64,000 bases of DNA from Rivularia sp. MS3 (GCA_019192545.1 JAHCMI010000003.1:186001-250000), one strand, 5' to 3'; shown: positions 27,259 through 37,898, numbered from the stretch's first letter. Notes: generated by a model from the sequence alone, not told the origin. Translations and numbers: made by a program.

Positions 27259-29877
27259 ATGCAACCTACTAATCCAAATCAATTTACCGAAAAAGCCTGG
27301 GAGGCTATAACTCATACTCCCGAGACTGCAAAACAATATCAACAGCAGCAGATTGAAAGCGAACATTTAATGAAAGCTCTGCTGGAACAAGATGGATTAG
27401 CTGCACCTACTTTTACTAAAGTGGGCGCAAATCCTCAAAAAATCAAAGAGCGCACCGAAGAGTTCATCAAAAGTCAACCAAAGGTATCGGGTAGCAGTAG
27501 TTCTGTATATTTAGGACGCAGTTTAGATACTCTTTTAGATCGAGCCGACGGATACCGTAAAGAATTTGGTGACGAATATATTTCTATCGAACATTTATTG
27601 TTAGCTTATGCCAGAGATGACCGCTTTGGTAAAAATTTATTTAAAGAATTTGGCATAGACGAAAGGAAACTAAAGGAAACCATCAAGCAAATAAGAGGGA
27701 GTCAAAAAGTGACTGACCAAAATCCAGAAGGTAAGTATCAATCTCTGGAAAAGTATGGACGGGATTTAACTGAAGCTGCTAGTGAAGGTAAGCTCGATCC
27801 CGTAATTGGCAGGGATGATGAAATCCGTCGTACTATTCAGATTTTGTCCCGACGTACTAAAAATAACCCCGTATTAATCGGCGAACCCGGTGTTGGTAAA
27901 ACTGCGATCGCCGAAGGTTTGGCTCAACGAATCATCGCGGGTGATGTACCTCAATCGCTCAAAGACCGTAAGCTCATAGCTCTGGATATGGGTGCTTTGA
28001 TTGCGGGTGCGAAGTTCCGAGGTGAATTTGAGGAGCGTCTCAAAGCTGTATTAAAAGAAGTTACCGAGTCTCAAGGCAATATTGTATTATTTATTGATGA
28101 AATTCATACCGTAGTTGGCGCTGGTGCTACCCAAGGCGCAATGGATGCGGGTAATTTACTGAAGCCGATGTTGGCTCGGGGTGAGTTGCGCTGTATTGGT
28201 GCGACTACTTTAGATGAATATCGTAAATATATTGAAAAAGATGCAGCTTTAGAAAGACGTTTCCAACAGGTTTACGTCGATCAACCCAGCGTGGAAGATA
28301 CTGTTTCAATTCTGCGCGGTTTGAAGGAGCGTTATGAAGTTCACCACGGTGTGAAGATTGCTGACAGTTCTTTGGTTGCTGCTGCTACTTTATCCAATCG
28401 CTATATCACCGACCGCTTTTTACCCGATAAAGCGATTGACTTAGTTGATGAAGCAGCTGCACGGTTGAAGATGGAAATCACTTCTAAACCCGAAGAATTA
28501 GACGAAATTGACCGTAAGATTCTGCAATTGGAAATGGAGAAGCTATCGCTACAAAAGGAAAGCGATGCCGCTTCTCGGGAACGTTTGGAAAGGTTAGAAA
28601 AAGAACTTGCTGATTTTAAAGAAGACCAGCGTTCTCTTGTCGGTCAATGGCAGTCGGAAAAAGACGTAATTACCAAAATTCAAACGGTAAAAGAGGAAAT
28701 TGACCGAGTTAACGTAGAAATTCAGCAAGCAGAGCGCGATTATGATTTAAATCGGGCTGCTGAGTTGAAATACGGTAAGTTAACCGATTTACATCGTCAA
28801 TTGGAAGCTGCGGAAACGGAACTTTCCCAAGCGCAGCACAGCGGTAAATCTTTGTTGCGGGAAGAAGTTACCGAAGCTGATATTGCTGAAGTAATTTCTA
28901 AATGGACGGGTATCCCTATCAGCAAGTTAGTGGAATCCGAAAAAGAGAAATTATTGCATTTGGAAGACGAATTACACAATCGTGTTATCGGTCAAAATGA
29001 AGCTGTAACTGCTGTTTCTGATGCCATACAGCGTTCTCGTGCCGGACTTGCAGACCCCAATCGTCCCATAGCTAGCTTTATTTTTCTCGGCCCAACTGGT
29101 GTTGGTAAAACTGAATTGGGCAAAGCTTTAGCTTCCTACATGTTTGACACTGAAGAAGCGATGGTACGGATTGACATGTCGGAATACATGGAAAAACACG
29201 CCGTATCTCGTTTAATTGGTGCCCCTCCGGGATACGTTGGCTACGAAGAAGGCGGACAATTAACCGAAGCTATTCGTCGTCGCCCTTATGCAGTGATTTT
29301 ATTCGACGAAATTGAGAAAGCGCATCCTGATGTGTTTAACATCATGCTGCAAATTCTTGATGATGGAAGAGTTACTGATTCCCAAGGAAGAACGGTAGAC
29401 TTCAAAAATACGATTATCATCATGACAAGCAACATCGGTTCTCAGTTTATTCTTGATGTGGCTGGAGATGATTCTCGTTATGAAGAAATGCGTACCAGAG
29501 TTATGGAAGCAATGCGAAGTAGTTTCCGTCCGGAATTCCTCAACCGGATTGATGAAATCATCTTCTTCCATGCTTTACAAAAATCTGAATTACGCAATAT
29601 CGTTAAGCTACAAGTAGAAAGATTGCGTCATAGATTAGCAGACCGCAAAATGTCCTTGAAGCTTGCTGATGCTGCTTTAGATTTCTTAGCAGAAGTCGGA
29701 TACGACCCGGTATTTGGTGCCCGTCCGTTAAAACGAGCAATTCAGCGCGAATTAGAAACTCAAATTGCCAAATCAATTTTACGCGGTGAATTTAATGACG
29801 GGGATACTATTTTTGTGGATGTTGAAAACGAGCGTCTAGTTTTTAAGCGCGTGCCTTCGGAATTAGTAACAATGTAA
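27259..29877 (+). CDS. clpB: ATP-dependent disaggregase ClpB
   Basis: ClpB is a hexameric AAA+ chaperone that pulls proteins out of aggregates together with DnaK. The 872-residue protein has the Clp N-domain (about 1-145), NBD1 with Walker A GEPGVGKT at 208-215 and Walker B LFIDEIHT, the coiled-coil middle domain (about 410-530), and NBD2 with GPTGVGKT near 611-618 and LFDEIEKAH. The N-terminal part [20 protein letters not shown] is normal. Length is standard. Cyanobacteria often carry two clpB genes; which one this is cannot be decided here. A terminator follows. Confidence 0.97.
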   Translation: MQPTNPNQFTEKAWEAITHTPETAKQYQQQQIESEHLMKALLEQDGLAAPTFTKVGANPQKIKERTEEFIKSQPKVSGSSSSVYLGRSLDTLLDRADGYRKEFGDEYISIEHLLLAYARDDRFGKNLFKEFGIDERKLKETIKQIRGSQKVTDQNPEGKYQSLEKYGRDLTEAASEGKLDPVIGRDDEIRRTIQILSRRTKNNPVLIGEPGVGKTAIAEGLAQRIIAGDVPQSLKDRKLIALDMGALIAGAKFRGEFEERLKAVLKEVTESQGNIVLFIDEIHTVVGAGATQGAMDAGNLLKPMLARGELRCIGATTLDEYRKYIEKDAALERRFQQVYVDQPSVEDTVSILRGLKERYEVHHGVKIADSSLVAAATLSNRYITDRFLPDKAIDLVDEAAARLKMEITSKPEELDEIDRKILQLEMEKLSLQKESDAASRERLERLEKELADFKEDQRSLVGQWQSEKDVITKIQTVKEEIDRVNVEIQQAERDYDLNRAAELKYGKLTDLHRQLEAAETELSQAQHSGKSLLREEVTEADIAEVISKWTGIPISKLVESEKEKLLHLEDELHNRVIGQNEAVTAVSDAIQRSRAGLADPNRPIASFIFLGPTGVGKTELGKALASYMFDTEEAMVRIDMSEYMEKHAVSRLIGAPPGYVGYEEGGQLTEAIRRRPYAVILFDEIEKAHPDVFNIMLQILDDGRVTDSQGRTVDFKNTIIIMTSNIGSQFILDVAGDDSRYEEMRTRVMEAMRSSFRPEFLNRIDEIIFFHALQKSELRNIVKLQVERLRHRLADRKMSLKLADAALDFLAEVGYDPVFGARPLKRAIQRELETQIAKSILRGEFNDGDTIFVDVENERLVFKRVPSELVTM

Positions 29878-30879
29878 CTCGTTGAAAATTCCGTTACAGT
29901 CAATTTAAATAGAGAATTTTTAGCCCAGTTTCTATGAGAAAACTGGGTTTTTTGTATATAGTTAATTCAGATTTATTACTTACAAACAAAATAAAATAGG
30001 TGACTCAGTATAACTCTATATGATGAAATCGCAAACTAATAAATGAACTTTTAAATCATAATTTTATACATTCTAATATCGAAAATAAACTTAAAGTTAT
30101 ATACAATACAAACTACTAGCTAACCAAATTAATCTAAGATATTTGAATATTTTGAATAATAGATATATTTGACTAAAAGCTAGCTATTGGTAACGTTAAC
30201 AGAGATAATCTAGTTAATTTGTGAGCTAGAACACTAAATTGACAGATTGCTAAAAACTAGGCTAAAACTTAAATGGCTTAACTAGTCCGGTTGATTTTAT
30301 TGAGATTAATTAACTCTTTAAGGATTACTTTAAATGTACAGATGATTATAGAATAGTGCGTTTAAAGCTAATATATTGATTTTGCAAATAAATGCCAAAC
30401 TGGCAACAAGCCATCTGAAAATTTGTTATTCATTTATTTACTAGCTTGATTTTAATTATTGTTAAAGGTATGAAATCACAATCAAGTTAATAGAAGCTGT
30501 TATCGGGATAACAAATTAAAGTCTTGAAGAATTATTTATAGTTAAACTCAATAATGCGATAAAAATACATTGTCTAGTGTCTATTTTTTTGTATAAAATA
30601 ATCGCATCTATATTCGAGTTTTCAGTTACCCGTTCGATGAGATATTTTTTGTAACTAAGTCAACAATTGGATAACAGTAAGTAAAAAAAATTTTCATAGA
30701 TGAAATAAAATTTCCTTTAGAATGGATATTTTATAATCTAAATCACGCCACTTACTCTCCGGTCTCAGAAAACTGTCCGCTGTCTTGTATGGTTATAGAA
30801 TTCAAGACCGAGATATTTGATAAAGTTACAAATTAAACGAGGAAGTGCAAAAATTACTTTTTTAAAACACCGTACTAGC
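29878..30879. other. AT-rich spacer upstream of the Ser/Thr kinase
   Basis: About 1 kb. Except for the clpB terminator at its left end, I see no gene, RNA or repeat. The reading frame of the kinase is open from 30817 through an alternative TTG codon, but the first ATG is 30880. Confidence 0.35.
29923..29957 (+). terminator. Rho-independent terminator of clpB
   Basis: cccagttt pairs with aaactggg over an 8-bp stem, followed directly by tttttt. It lies about 50 bp after the clpB stop in the correct orientation. Confidence 0.85.
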
Positions 30880-32586
30880 ATGATTGGTCAGTTACTAGCA
30901 GGACGTTATAAAGTACTCCAAATATTGGCTGAAGGAGGCTTTGGGCAAACTTATATATGTTCGGATATTCACCTTCCCGGAAAACCTAAATGCGTTCTCA
31001 AGCATTTAAAAACTACTAGTACTTCAGCGGAAACTTTAGAAGCAGCGAGAAGATTGTTTCAAAAAGAAGCCGATACGTTACAACAATTGGGAAATCACGG
31101 TCAAATTCCCAGATTATTAGCTTATTTCGATGATAATAATCAATTTTATCTAGTACAAGAATTAATCGAAGGACATTCTCTAAGCAGAGAATTACCTCCA
31201 GGTAAAAAATTGAGTCAAAGCCAGGTTGTGGCTATTTTGAGCGAAATATTATCTATTTTGCAGTTTGTCCATACTCAAGGAGTAATTCACCGAGACATTA
31301 AACCGGATAATCTTATTAGACGTGCTTCTGACAATAAATTAGTATTAATTGATTTTGGCGCAATCAAACAATTACGCAATCAAACCGCAACAAAAACCGG
31401 GAAAAACAACGTCACATTAGTTGTAGGAACTCGCGGCTACATGCCTTCCGAGCAAATCAGACGTTTACCGCGTTCTAGTAGTGATATTTATGCTTTGGGT
31501 ATGATCGGTATTCAAGCCTTAACAGGAGTGTATCCCTACGAGCTTCAAGACGATCCTAATACCGGAGAAATTTTGTGGGAACATCTTAGAGAAGTAGATC
31601 CAGCATTTACCGAAGTTCTCAATAAGATGACTCGCTATCATTTCAAAGAGCGTTACCAAACTGTAGATGAAGTAATACAAGCATTAAAAGAATTACCGGT
31701 TCCCGAAGTTCCCGATGTAGCAGAAAACAATGCTGCGAATGTCGTATACGAGTTGACTCTAGAATGGCTAGAAGACAACGATATTAAAACTTATAAAATT
31801 ACCAATAACCAGTTTAGTAAAATACCGGGAAAAATTCGTATCGGCCGCGACCCTAAAGATTGCGATATCGTTTTATTAGAACCAACAGTATCTGCGCTAC
31901 ATGTAGAAATATTTTTCAATCCAGAAAAAGAAAAATTTTATTTGCGAAATCTCCGTCATAAAAATCCACCAATTCTCGATGGTCAATTACTTTTAGCTGG
32001 AGAAATGCCGCTTTCCGGTTCTAGTATACTGCGCTTGGGACAGCAGAATATAAAAGTAAAAGATATTACTTCGACAGAATATAATAACAACTGTATTCCT
32101 GCTTATTACAATAGTAAAAATTTTGCAGTTGAACCACAGTACCCTGTAGTCAAAACTGCTCGACTTCCTAAAATCAGCAACATATCGAAACAACCTCTAT
32201 CTACCACTTCACCTTTGAAAGCGACTCCGGAGATGCCAATGCTGAAGAATGTATTGCCATTAGGTGTAAAAAGCATAGGGGTAGCAACTGTTTTGGCTAG
32301 CGTCGGAGGATTCGCATTAGTAAATGCTGGCAATTTAGGTAAAACAAATTCGCGACATAATAATTTATTGTCACAGTTACCAGAACAGTGCCGTATTGTG
32401 AGATCCGATTTAAATCAATTGCCTAAATTACGCCATCATCCTCATCCGGATGCAAAAACATTCAAAGAATTGAATAAAGGTGAAAAATTGTTAATTCTTG
32501 GTGATAAAGGTAATTTTTTCAAAGTTAAGCTGTCTGATGATACTGAAGGCTGGATTTTTTATGACCAGGTAAAGCTGTGCGACTAA
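30880..32586 (+). CDS. Ser/Thr protein kinase with FHA and SH3-like domains
   Basis: From ATG 30880 the protein has about 568 residues. The kinase domain begins GQLLAGRYKVLQILAEGGFG and contains HRDIKPDNL, DFGAIKQL and the activation-segment end GTRGYMPSEQ. All key residues of a Hanks-type kinase are present, including Lys in VLKHL. An FHA domain follows (KIRIGRDPKDCDIVLLEPTV, SALHVEIFF), which binds phosphothreonine. One membrane span (SIGVATVLASVGGFALVNAG) then leads to a C-terminal SH3-like domain ending GWIFYDQVKLC. This layout places SH3 outside and the kinase and FHA inside the cell. Target unknown. It is transcribed alone. Confidence 0.9.
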   Translation: MIGQLLAGRYKVLQILAEGGFGQTYICSDIHLPGKPKCVLKHLKTTSTSAETLEAARRLFQKEADTLQQLGNHGQIPRLLAYFDDNNQFYLVQELIEGHSLSRELPPGKKLSQSQVVAILSEILSILQFVHTQGVIHRDIKPDNLIRRASDNKLVLIDFGAIKQLRNQTATKTGKNNVTLVVGTRGYMPSEQIRRLPRSSSDIYALGMIGIQALTGVYPYELQDDPNTGEILWEHLREVDPAFTEVLNKMTRYHFKERYQTVDEVIQALKELPVPEVPDVAENNAANVVYELTLEWLEDNDIKTYKITNNQFSKIPGKIRIGRDPKDCDIVLLEPTVSALHVEIFFNPEKEKFYLRNLRHKNPPILDGQLLLAGEMPLSGSSILRLGQQNIKVKDITSTEYNNNCIPAYYNSKNFAVEPQYPVVKTARLPKISNISKQPLSTTSPLKATPEMPMLKNVLPLGVKSIGVATVLASVGGFALVNAGNLGKTNSRHNNLLSQLPEQCRIVRSDLNQLPKLRHHPHPDAKTFKELNKGEKLLILGDKGNFFKVKLSDDTEGWIFYDQVKLCD

Positions 32587-32922
32587 TCGAGTCGAGAGTT
32601 AAAACTTAAAGGCTATTTCTCCGAAACGAACATGAGTGATTATTGTTCGTCGTTCAACTTGTCACAAAGAATACGTATTTTCCTCATAGCGCTACGAGCT
32701 ACACGTACATAAAATAATACATATTATCAGGGTTTTTGTTCTAAACGACCTCAAAGGTTGGTAACGGTTGTTTTATAGGAACAATATTTTTTCACGAACA
32801 TCTATCACTTTTATCCGTGTAACTACTCCCAACCATTGAATAAGAAGTTATCTGAAACGAAATCTACGACTTTAAGAGTGTAGCTTTTCAAATAAGTCAT
32901 GCGAGAGAGGAGATAGGGTTTT
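32587..32922. other. Spacer upstream of the Nif11-like gene
   Basis: About 335 bp with no ORF. A purine-rich ribosome-binding site (gagagaggagat) is visible shortly before the ATG at 32923, and the promoter must lie in this interval. Confidence 0.45.
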
Positions 32923-33141
32923 ATGTCTTTAGAACAGGTTGATGCTTTCTACGAAAATTTAATGACCAATCAAGAAATTTACGAACAATATTATAAAAGT
33001 TGTTCTATTAAAGGCGTTTTTGGTGTATGGAATTGGGATAAAAAGAAGATAGTAAATTTTGCTGCTAGCTTAGGTTATGAATTTACCGAACCAGAGCTAG
33101 ATGAAGTTTTGTTTGATACAGGTTCTACAGTTTGCAATTAA
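32923..33141 (+). CDS. Nif11-like peptide
   Basis: The 72-residue protein starts SLEQVDAFYENLMTNQEIYE and ends GYEFTEPELDEVLFDTGSTV followed by CN, the pattern of the Nif11 family (S-L-x-x-V-x-x-F...GY-x-F-T-x-x-E-L). Nif11 peptides occur near nitrogen-fixation genes or act as long leaders of ribosomally made natural products. This one has no GG or GA cleavage site and only a short tail (DTGSTVCN) with a single Cys as possible core. No maturase or peptidase-transporter gene lies nearby, so a solitary, perhaps regulatory, Nif11 protein is more likely. A good ribosome site (gagaggagat) precedes the ATG. Confidence 0.78.
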   Translation: MSLEQVDAFYENLMTNQEIYEQYYKSCSIKGVFGVWNWDKKKIVNFAASLGYEFTEPELDEVLFDTGSTVCN

Positions 33142-33643
33142 ACTTTTAATTTACGTTAATCAATTACGTCCCCGATCTAGTTTGGTTTAAAAAAACACTT
33201 GCGATTAATTACTAATACCTTACCTTTGACATTTTTATTATCTATTTGATAACTTACATTTTATTTGACAAAAATAGCAATATTCCCAAGCGTTTAGACT
33301 TTTATAACTCCGTTTTATTGGCATTTTGCTATATATTTTTGTGTCAAATACAATCTAAAAATAGCGTTTATAAATAGAAATAGTATCGGGAAGGATTATC
33401 ATCTAAAAATCATGTGTTTTACAAAAAGTAAAATCGGTATACATTAAAAGAAAACCGTTTAATCTGAAGAGAAAGTCGTAACGCACCAAAATTTTGATTT
33501 TGGTGCGTTAAGCTGTTGCTAAGGCAACTTACTTTTTCAGAATTTAATTTTTTTTATACACTGAATGAGATAGTGACCGCGCCATAAATAGACGACGCGG
33601 ATACAATGTTCGGGAATTATCTCAATGTATTAATGAATTGCGA
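33142..33643. other. Spacer between convergent genes
   Basis: About 500 bp, AT-rich, without an ORF. It holds the perfect palindrome at 33479-33510 and nothing else recognisable. Confidence 0.4.
33479..33510. terminator. Perfect 14-bp palindrome between convergent genes
   Basis: taacgcaccaaaat (33479-33492) pairs with attttggtgcgtta (33497-33510) around the loop tttg. The core taacgcacc also appears inside the MITE at 7631-7839. It may be a remnant of that family, now in a terminator position between Nif11 and DUF924. Confidence 0.55.
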
Positions 33644-34219
33644 TTAAAATCTTGCCCCTGGTTGTTTCAAAAATTCTTTTTCTTCGGGATTTGAAGGTCG
33701 TCCCAAAATTGAATTGCGATGAGGAAAACGTCCAAAACGCTCAATTACCGATCTATGGCGGATTGCATTTTCAATCGCACTTGCACTATCCCTGTCTCCA
33801 CTAAGTTTTTGGAATAGCTTCACCGCTTGACGCTGATGTTCGATATTTTCGCTATGCACAAAAGGTAAATATACAAACCAGCGCTGTACATTTAATAATT
33901 GTCGGTCAAACCCTTGTGCGATAGCTTGATGTGCTGTTGATAATGCTTCCCAATCCGTAGCAAAAGCTTGAGGATCTTCGCGAAAAATATTCCGAGGAAA
34001 TTGATCTAATAGCAAAATCAAAGCCAGACAGGTATCAGATGATTCCTTCCATTCATCTAAATTACCTGCTGCTGCTTTTTCATAATCAGCAAGAAAACGT
34101 CTTCGTATTTCCTCATCAAATTCTGGCTGTTTTGCAAACCATACTTTCCTCGGCTTACCGTAATCGGGTTTATCCCGACTACCAAACCAAAAGTCAAGAA
34201 TTTCATTTGCCCTACACAT
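33644..34219 (-). CDS. DUF924 family protein
   Basis: The protein has 191 residues from ATG 34219. It carries the family elements ANEILDFWFGSRDKPDYGKP, KVWFAKQPEFDEEIRRRF, ALILLLDQFPRNIFREDPQA and FVYLPFVHSENIEHQRQAVK. The fold is an all-helical TPR-like array; no enzymatic function is known. The frame is open to 34279, but that start would run into the neighbour. The ATG at 34219 is 4 bp after the SRPBCC stop, so the two genes are probably one operon with SRPBCC first. Identification as DUF924 is firm. Confidence 0.88.
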   Translation of the reverse strand: MCRANEILDFWFGSRDKPDYGKPRKVWFAKQPEFDEEIRRRFLADYEKAAAGNLDEWKESSDTCLALILLLDQFPRNIFREDPQAFATDWEALSTAHQAIAQGFDRQLLNVQRWFVYLPFVHSENIEHQRQAVKLFQKLSGDRDSASAIENAIRHRSVIERFGRFPHRNSILGRPSNPEEKEFLKQPGARF

Positions 34220-34223
34220 CGTT

Positions 34224-34781
34224 TTACATTCCCTTACAAAGGACTTGTCGCATTTTACGCATATTTGCGGGCAATTCAAAATTCATAGCTTGCTGAATAA
34301 ACATTGAGGGTATGGGAATTATCGGTGTTGCCTTTACTGAATAAGTTAACAAAGTACCGCTACCGCAGTCTTTTAAATCTATATCCGCACTGAAATCGTG
34401 GAAGGTACCTTTATCTAAATTAAATTGGACTTTATTACCAAAATCTTCTACAACATTCAGATAAATATCTACTTGTGCTGTAAAGAACATAAAAGCCTTT
34501 TGTGCTGCTTGATACAGACGTTTTACTTCCCCTTTGTGTATAATTTCACTCTTAGTGATGTCAGGGAAGTACTGCACCCAGCGCGGATAATCTGTTATAT
34601 GTTGCCAAACTTGCGAACGTACCAGTGGTAAATACATTTTTGCGCTTACACAACCACCCCAAGCATTATGAGAGCGGGTTTCTACAAGAATTTCACCCTT
34701 TAACAACGCTGCTTGCTTGTCCTGACTCCAAGCCATATCCGAACCTGTATTAATTAAGTCTGAGAAAAAAGACGCAGACAT
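34224..34781 (-). CDS. SRPBCC-fold protein
   Basis: From ATG 34781 the protein has 185 residues with a START/SRPBCC-like pattern: a helix, then WGGCVSAKMYLPLVRSQVWQ, ITDYPRWVQYFPDITKSEII, AQVDIYLNVVEDFGNKVQFN and a final amphipathic helix. This fold surrounds a cavity for hydrophobic ligands; members of this cyanobacterial group are called cyclase/dehydrase-like, but without a known ligand. The start at 34781 has GAGGAG about 12 nt before it; an in-frame ATG at 34802 is the alternative. It is followed at once by DUF924. Confidence 0.8.
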   Translation of the reverse strand: MSASFFSDLINTGSDMAWSQDKQAALLKGEILVETRSHNAWGGCVSAKMYLPLVRSQVWQHITDYPRWVQYFPDITKSEIIHKGEVKRLYQAAQKAFMFFTAQVDIYLNVVEDFGNKVQFNLDKGTFHDFSADIDLKDCGSGTLLTYSVKATPIIPIPSMFIQQAMNFELPANMRKMRQVLCKGM

Positions 34782-34802
34782 AATGTTTCGCTCGCTCCTC
34801 AA

Positions 34803-35169
34803 TTTTCCACACTACACTTAAAAAAATATAGACCTATGCTTTTATGCTTTAGTCTTATTTAATAATTCTAATTCCAGTTCAGCATGAAAGCATTCCGGAA
34901 CTAGTTTATTACTTGTAATCTATTATTCCCAATATTTACCCAAAAATATGTCACGATTATCACTAATATTGTGAAGCATTGATGTTAGGGTACAAAGTCG
35001 CGAATAGGGAATAGCGAGTAAGAGTTAGGAGTTAGGAGTTAGAAGTTAGGAATTTATTACTAGCTACTGTCGAGTGTTCGCTAACGATCCACACCCGTTG
35101 GTGAACGACTGTTGACTTGTTTAGCCAGCTAGAATGTCAAAGGTATTGTTTATTTAAGAGGGGTATGAG
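34803..35169. promoter_or_regulatory. Divergent spacer with a short heptad array
   Basis: About 370 bp between the SRPBCC gene and a small membrane protein gene. GTTAGGA/GTTAGAA heptads lie at 35022-35050. A ribosome site aagagg precedes the GTG start at 35170. No operator is recognised. Confidence 0.45.
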
Positions 35170-35367
35170 GTGAGTCAATCTTCTAAACTAAATCAAAAAC
35201 TAACCCAAGGTTTTGGTATGTTTCTCGGTATTGCTATAGCAGTATGGGTTCTTAGGGGCTTTGGTATTCTCACTTTTATCCCTGGAGGTATAATTTTACT
35301 ATTATTTTTTATTGCAATAGCCTTTGGAGTTCTTAGCTATGCTCAAAAAACTTGGTTGCGTTTTTGA
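35170..35367 (+). CDS. Small two-span membrane protein
   Basis: The 65-residue protein begins at GTG 35170 with aagagg about 8 nt upstream. After a polar start (SQSSKLNQKLTQ) come two hydrophobic helices, about 14-30 (FGMFLGIAIAVWVLRGFGIL) and 35-55 (FIPGGIILLLFFIAIAFGVL), and a basic end (QKTWLRF). The Gly-Phe turn between them would form a hairpin in the membrane. Function unknown. The ribosome site and clean composition support a real gene. Confidence 0.6.
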   Translation: MSQSSKLNQKLTQGFGMFLGIAIAVWVLRGFGILTFIPGGIILLLFFIAIAFGVLSYAQKTWLRF

Positions 35368-35615
35368 ACGAGCATCTAAATGATTTACCATATTATTCAC
35401 AATCTGGGACTAGTTGATTTCTGTTCTGCTGTAATATACGAGTAGAGTTAAGAGCCTAAGCCGTAATTTTTGCGGCTCAATAGTCCTATAGTTTCTGAAA
35501 ATATATTTGGAATATATTTGGAATATACTTATTATCCGAATTATCCGAAATTTCAAGGTGAAAAATTTTATCTTTCAAATTATTCTGTAAAGTTCGTATA
35601 TAAATAGTTCGGAAT

Positions 35616-36890
35616 TTGCAACCATTAAAAATTGTCATTGTTGGTGGTGGCGCTGCGGGTTTTTTTGCAGCATGTTCGGCTGCTAAAACTAATCGAAGTG
35701 CCTCTGTTATCTTACTTGAAGCGAGTCGTCAGTTACTAGCTAAAGTCCGTATTTCTGGCGGGGGACGCTGTAATGTAACTCACGCTCTTTTTGATACTAA
35801 GGGATTTATCCAAAATTATCCTAGAGGCTCAAAAGCTTTATTAGGTGCTTTTTCACGCTTCCAGGCTCAAGATACTGTTCGGTGGTTTGCAACAGCCGGA
35901 GTACAGTTAAAAACGGAAGCTGATGGCAGGATGTTTCCCGTTACAGATAATTCGGAAACAATTGTAGATTGTTTGGTGAAAACAGCTTTAGATTATAACG
36001 TACAAATTCGTACTGGTTCGCCTGTAGTTGGAGTTAATTCCCAAGCATCAGAAAACGAAACTGTTGAAGATTCACATAATCAACATAAATCCAGATTTGA
36101 AATTTTACTTAAATCTGGGGAAATTTTACATTGCGATAAATTACTGCTGGCAACTGGCAGCAATCCCGTAGGTTATCGAATTGCAAAAAAATTTGGTCAT
36201 CAAGTTGAACCAACTGTTCCCTCTTTATTTACCTTTAATATTGTAGATAAGGAATTGCGTTCGTTAGCTGGGGTAAGCGTTAACCCCGTGCAATTACGAT
36301 TATCGGTACCCGGAAAACCCCAATTAGAACAAATTGGGCCGTTACTAATTACTCATTGGGGTTTAAGTGGCCCCGCCGTTTTAAAACTTTCGGCTTGGGG
36401 TGCGAGAACCTTCCACGAATCAGGCTATAAAGGGACTATTACTATTAATTGGCTGCCAGATTTAAGTCAAGATCAAGTTCGCCAAGAGCTACAGCAGGTT
36501 AAAAATGATTTTGGTAAAAGAGCGATCGCCCTACATCGAGGTATAAAGTTACCGCATCGTTTGTGGCAATACCTTATATCTCGCGCTGGTATAGATAAAG
36601 ATATGCGATGGGCTGATTTACCCAAAAAGGCTTTGAATAAATTGGTGCAAGAATTAACTCAAGGACAATACAGTATTAGCGGTAAAGGAGTTTTCAAAGA
36701 CGAATTTGTCACTTGCGGTGGAATCAAGCTTAAAGAAGTTAATTTTAAAACAATGGAAAGCCGTTTGGTGAAAGGACTACACTTTGCCGGGGAAATTCTT
36801 GATATTGATGGAGTTACTGGTGGATTTAACTTTCAAAGCGCTTGGACAACTGCTTATTTAGCAGGTTTGGCAATGGGCGCGAAAGAGTGA
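35616..36890 (+). CDS. NAD(P)/FAD-dependent oxidoreductase of the BaiN/HI0933 type
   Basis: The 424-residue flavoprotein starts with the dinucleotide-binding KIVIVGGGAAGFFAACSAAK. It has VRISGGGRCNVTHALFD, LLLATGSNPVGYRIAKKFGH and the family-specific SGKGVFKDEFVTCGGIKLKE, followed by FAGEILDIDGVTGGFNFQSA, which contacts FAD. Family members (HI0933-like, BaiN) are reductases whose substrate is rarely known. The likely start is TTG 35616, since no ATG precedes the GGGAAG motif. Heptad repeats begin about 10 bp after the stop. Confidence 0.88.
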   Translation: MQPLKIVIVGGGAAGFFAACSAAKTNRSASVILLEASRQLLAKVRISGGGRCNVTHALFDTKGFIQNYPRGSKALLGAFSRFQAQDTVRWFATAGVQLKTEADGRMFPVTDNSETIVDCLVKTALDYNVQIRTGSPVVGVNSQASENETVEDSHNQHKSRFEILLKSGEILHCDKLLLATGSNPVGYRIAKKFGHQVEPTVPSLFTFNIVDKELRSLAGVSVNPVQLRLSVPGKPQLEQIGPLLITHWGLSGPAVLKLSAWGARTFHESGYKGTITINWLPDLSQDQVRQELQQVKNDFGKRAIALHRGIKLPHRLWQYLISRAGIDKDMRWADLPKKALNKLVQELTQGQYSISGKGVFKDEFVTCGGIKLKEVNFKTMESRLVKGLHFAGEILDIDGVTGGFNFQSAWTTAYLAGLAMGAKE

Positions 36891-36900
36891 GATAGGGAAA

Positions 36901-37019
36901 CAGTTAACAGTTAACAGTTAACAGTTAACAGTGAGCAGTGAGCAGTTATAAGTAGCAAGTAGCGAGTTACCAACTACCAATTCCCAATGCCCAATGCCCA
37001 ATTCGCCATTCTCCATTCC
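36901..37019. repeat. Heptad-repeat array between two convergent genes
   Basis: CAGTTAA and CAGTGAG units (36901-36948) are followed by CAAGTAG/CGAGTTAC and CCCAATG/CCCAATT units up to 37019. The array fills nearly the whole gap and touches the stop of the DUF5895 gene (37020-37022). Confidence 0.85.
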
Positions 37020-37898
37020 CTAATACGGAGGATATCCAAAATCATCTTCGTCTGGATAAACGTAGGAACTAGAAACTGCCGCTACAGCCATTGGGCGCGT
37101 TTCTGCTTTAAGCGGTTCCTTAGCAAAATCTTTGTATTCTTCAAAAGTTTTAGAAATCAATTTAGATTCTTTGGAGTCAGAAGCAATCAAATAGTTGGTT
37201 AATGTAGAAACTGTAGGATGCTTATAGTCTACAGTTGCAGCAACTAAAACGGTATTTGTGGCAATCCCTCTTTCCTCACATTCAATTATCGGCGAGAAAA
37301 TACCGTGAGCGTGAAATAAAGGTCCTTTTGGGGTTGCGGCTTGACGGCGATATCCGGCATAAGCTCTTTCTAATTCGGCAACAAATCCCGCAGTTGCTCT
37401 ACCTTGCTGATATTCGCAGTAGGCTTTGCTAAAACTGGCACCAGCCGCACCATTCAAAGTTAACTGTAAAGGTAATTCATGCAAGAAACTCTTGTCTTCC
37501 CCTGCTAAATAAATCAGATAGCGAGTAAAAGTTTTAAATTTAAGTTTATCTGCTAAAAAAGCATCATAATTATCTCTGAGAGTTCCTAACTTCGCACCTG
37601 TTTCCCGGTCTTTTACTGATAAAGGTCCTCGTCGTACTATAACTATATTTGGTGTCGTACTGATAAGAACCGTTTCCACTCCGGAACTAAATTGATGCTC
37701 TACCTGTTGCCAATTTTCATCGGGTACAAAGCCGACAGCGCGGGCATTTTCTAGCTTAATCGCCAAACCGTAGGAACTTATACCATCAGCGTCATCTATG
37801 TTATATTTCGGATTAATCATTTGACACCAAGGGACAACACGAGAAGGTGGTGCATTAAACTTCTCGTCTTCAAAGTCGAATTTTGCAGATGCTTTCAT
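37020..37898 (-). CDS. DUF5895 family protein
   Basis: The 292-residue protein matches a cyanobacterial family (DUF5895) by its length and features. It starts KASAKFDFEDEKFNAPPSRV, followed by VPWCQMINPK, then SYGLAIKLENARAVGFVPDE and FTRYLIYLAGEDKSFLHELP. The middle contains AGASFSKAYCEYQQGRATAG. It ends in a flexible tail with YVYPDEDDFGYPPY. No membrane span, signal or catalytic motif is seen. The family is not characterised, and some members lie near mobile elements. The promoter must lie in the 680-bp region upstream. The family call comes from memory of the pattern. Confidence 0.65.
   Translation of the reverse strand: MKASAKFDFEDEKFNAPPSRVVPWCQMINPKYNIDDADGISSYGLAIKLENARAVGFVPDENWQQVEHQFSSGVETVLISTTPNIVIVRRGPLSVKDRETGAKLGTLRDNYDAFLADKLKFKTFTRYLIYLAGEDKSFLHELPLQLTLNGAAGASFSKAYCEYQQGRATAGFVAELERAYAGYRRQAATPKGPLFHAHGIFSPIIECEERGIATNTVLVAATVDYKHPTVSTLTNYLIASDSKESKLISKTFEEYKDFAKEPLKAETRPMAVAAVSSSYVYPDEDDFGYPPY

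Noticed and set aside
32923-33141. Nif11-like gene as part of a complete RiPP cluster
   Set aside because: No modifying enzyme, peptidase-transporter or cleavage site is visible; neighbours are a kinase and DUF924.
36901-37019. Heptad arrays as a CRISPR array
   Set aside because: Units are 7 bp, degenerate and contiguous without spacers of constant length; no cas genes in the window.
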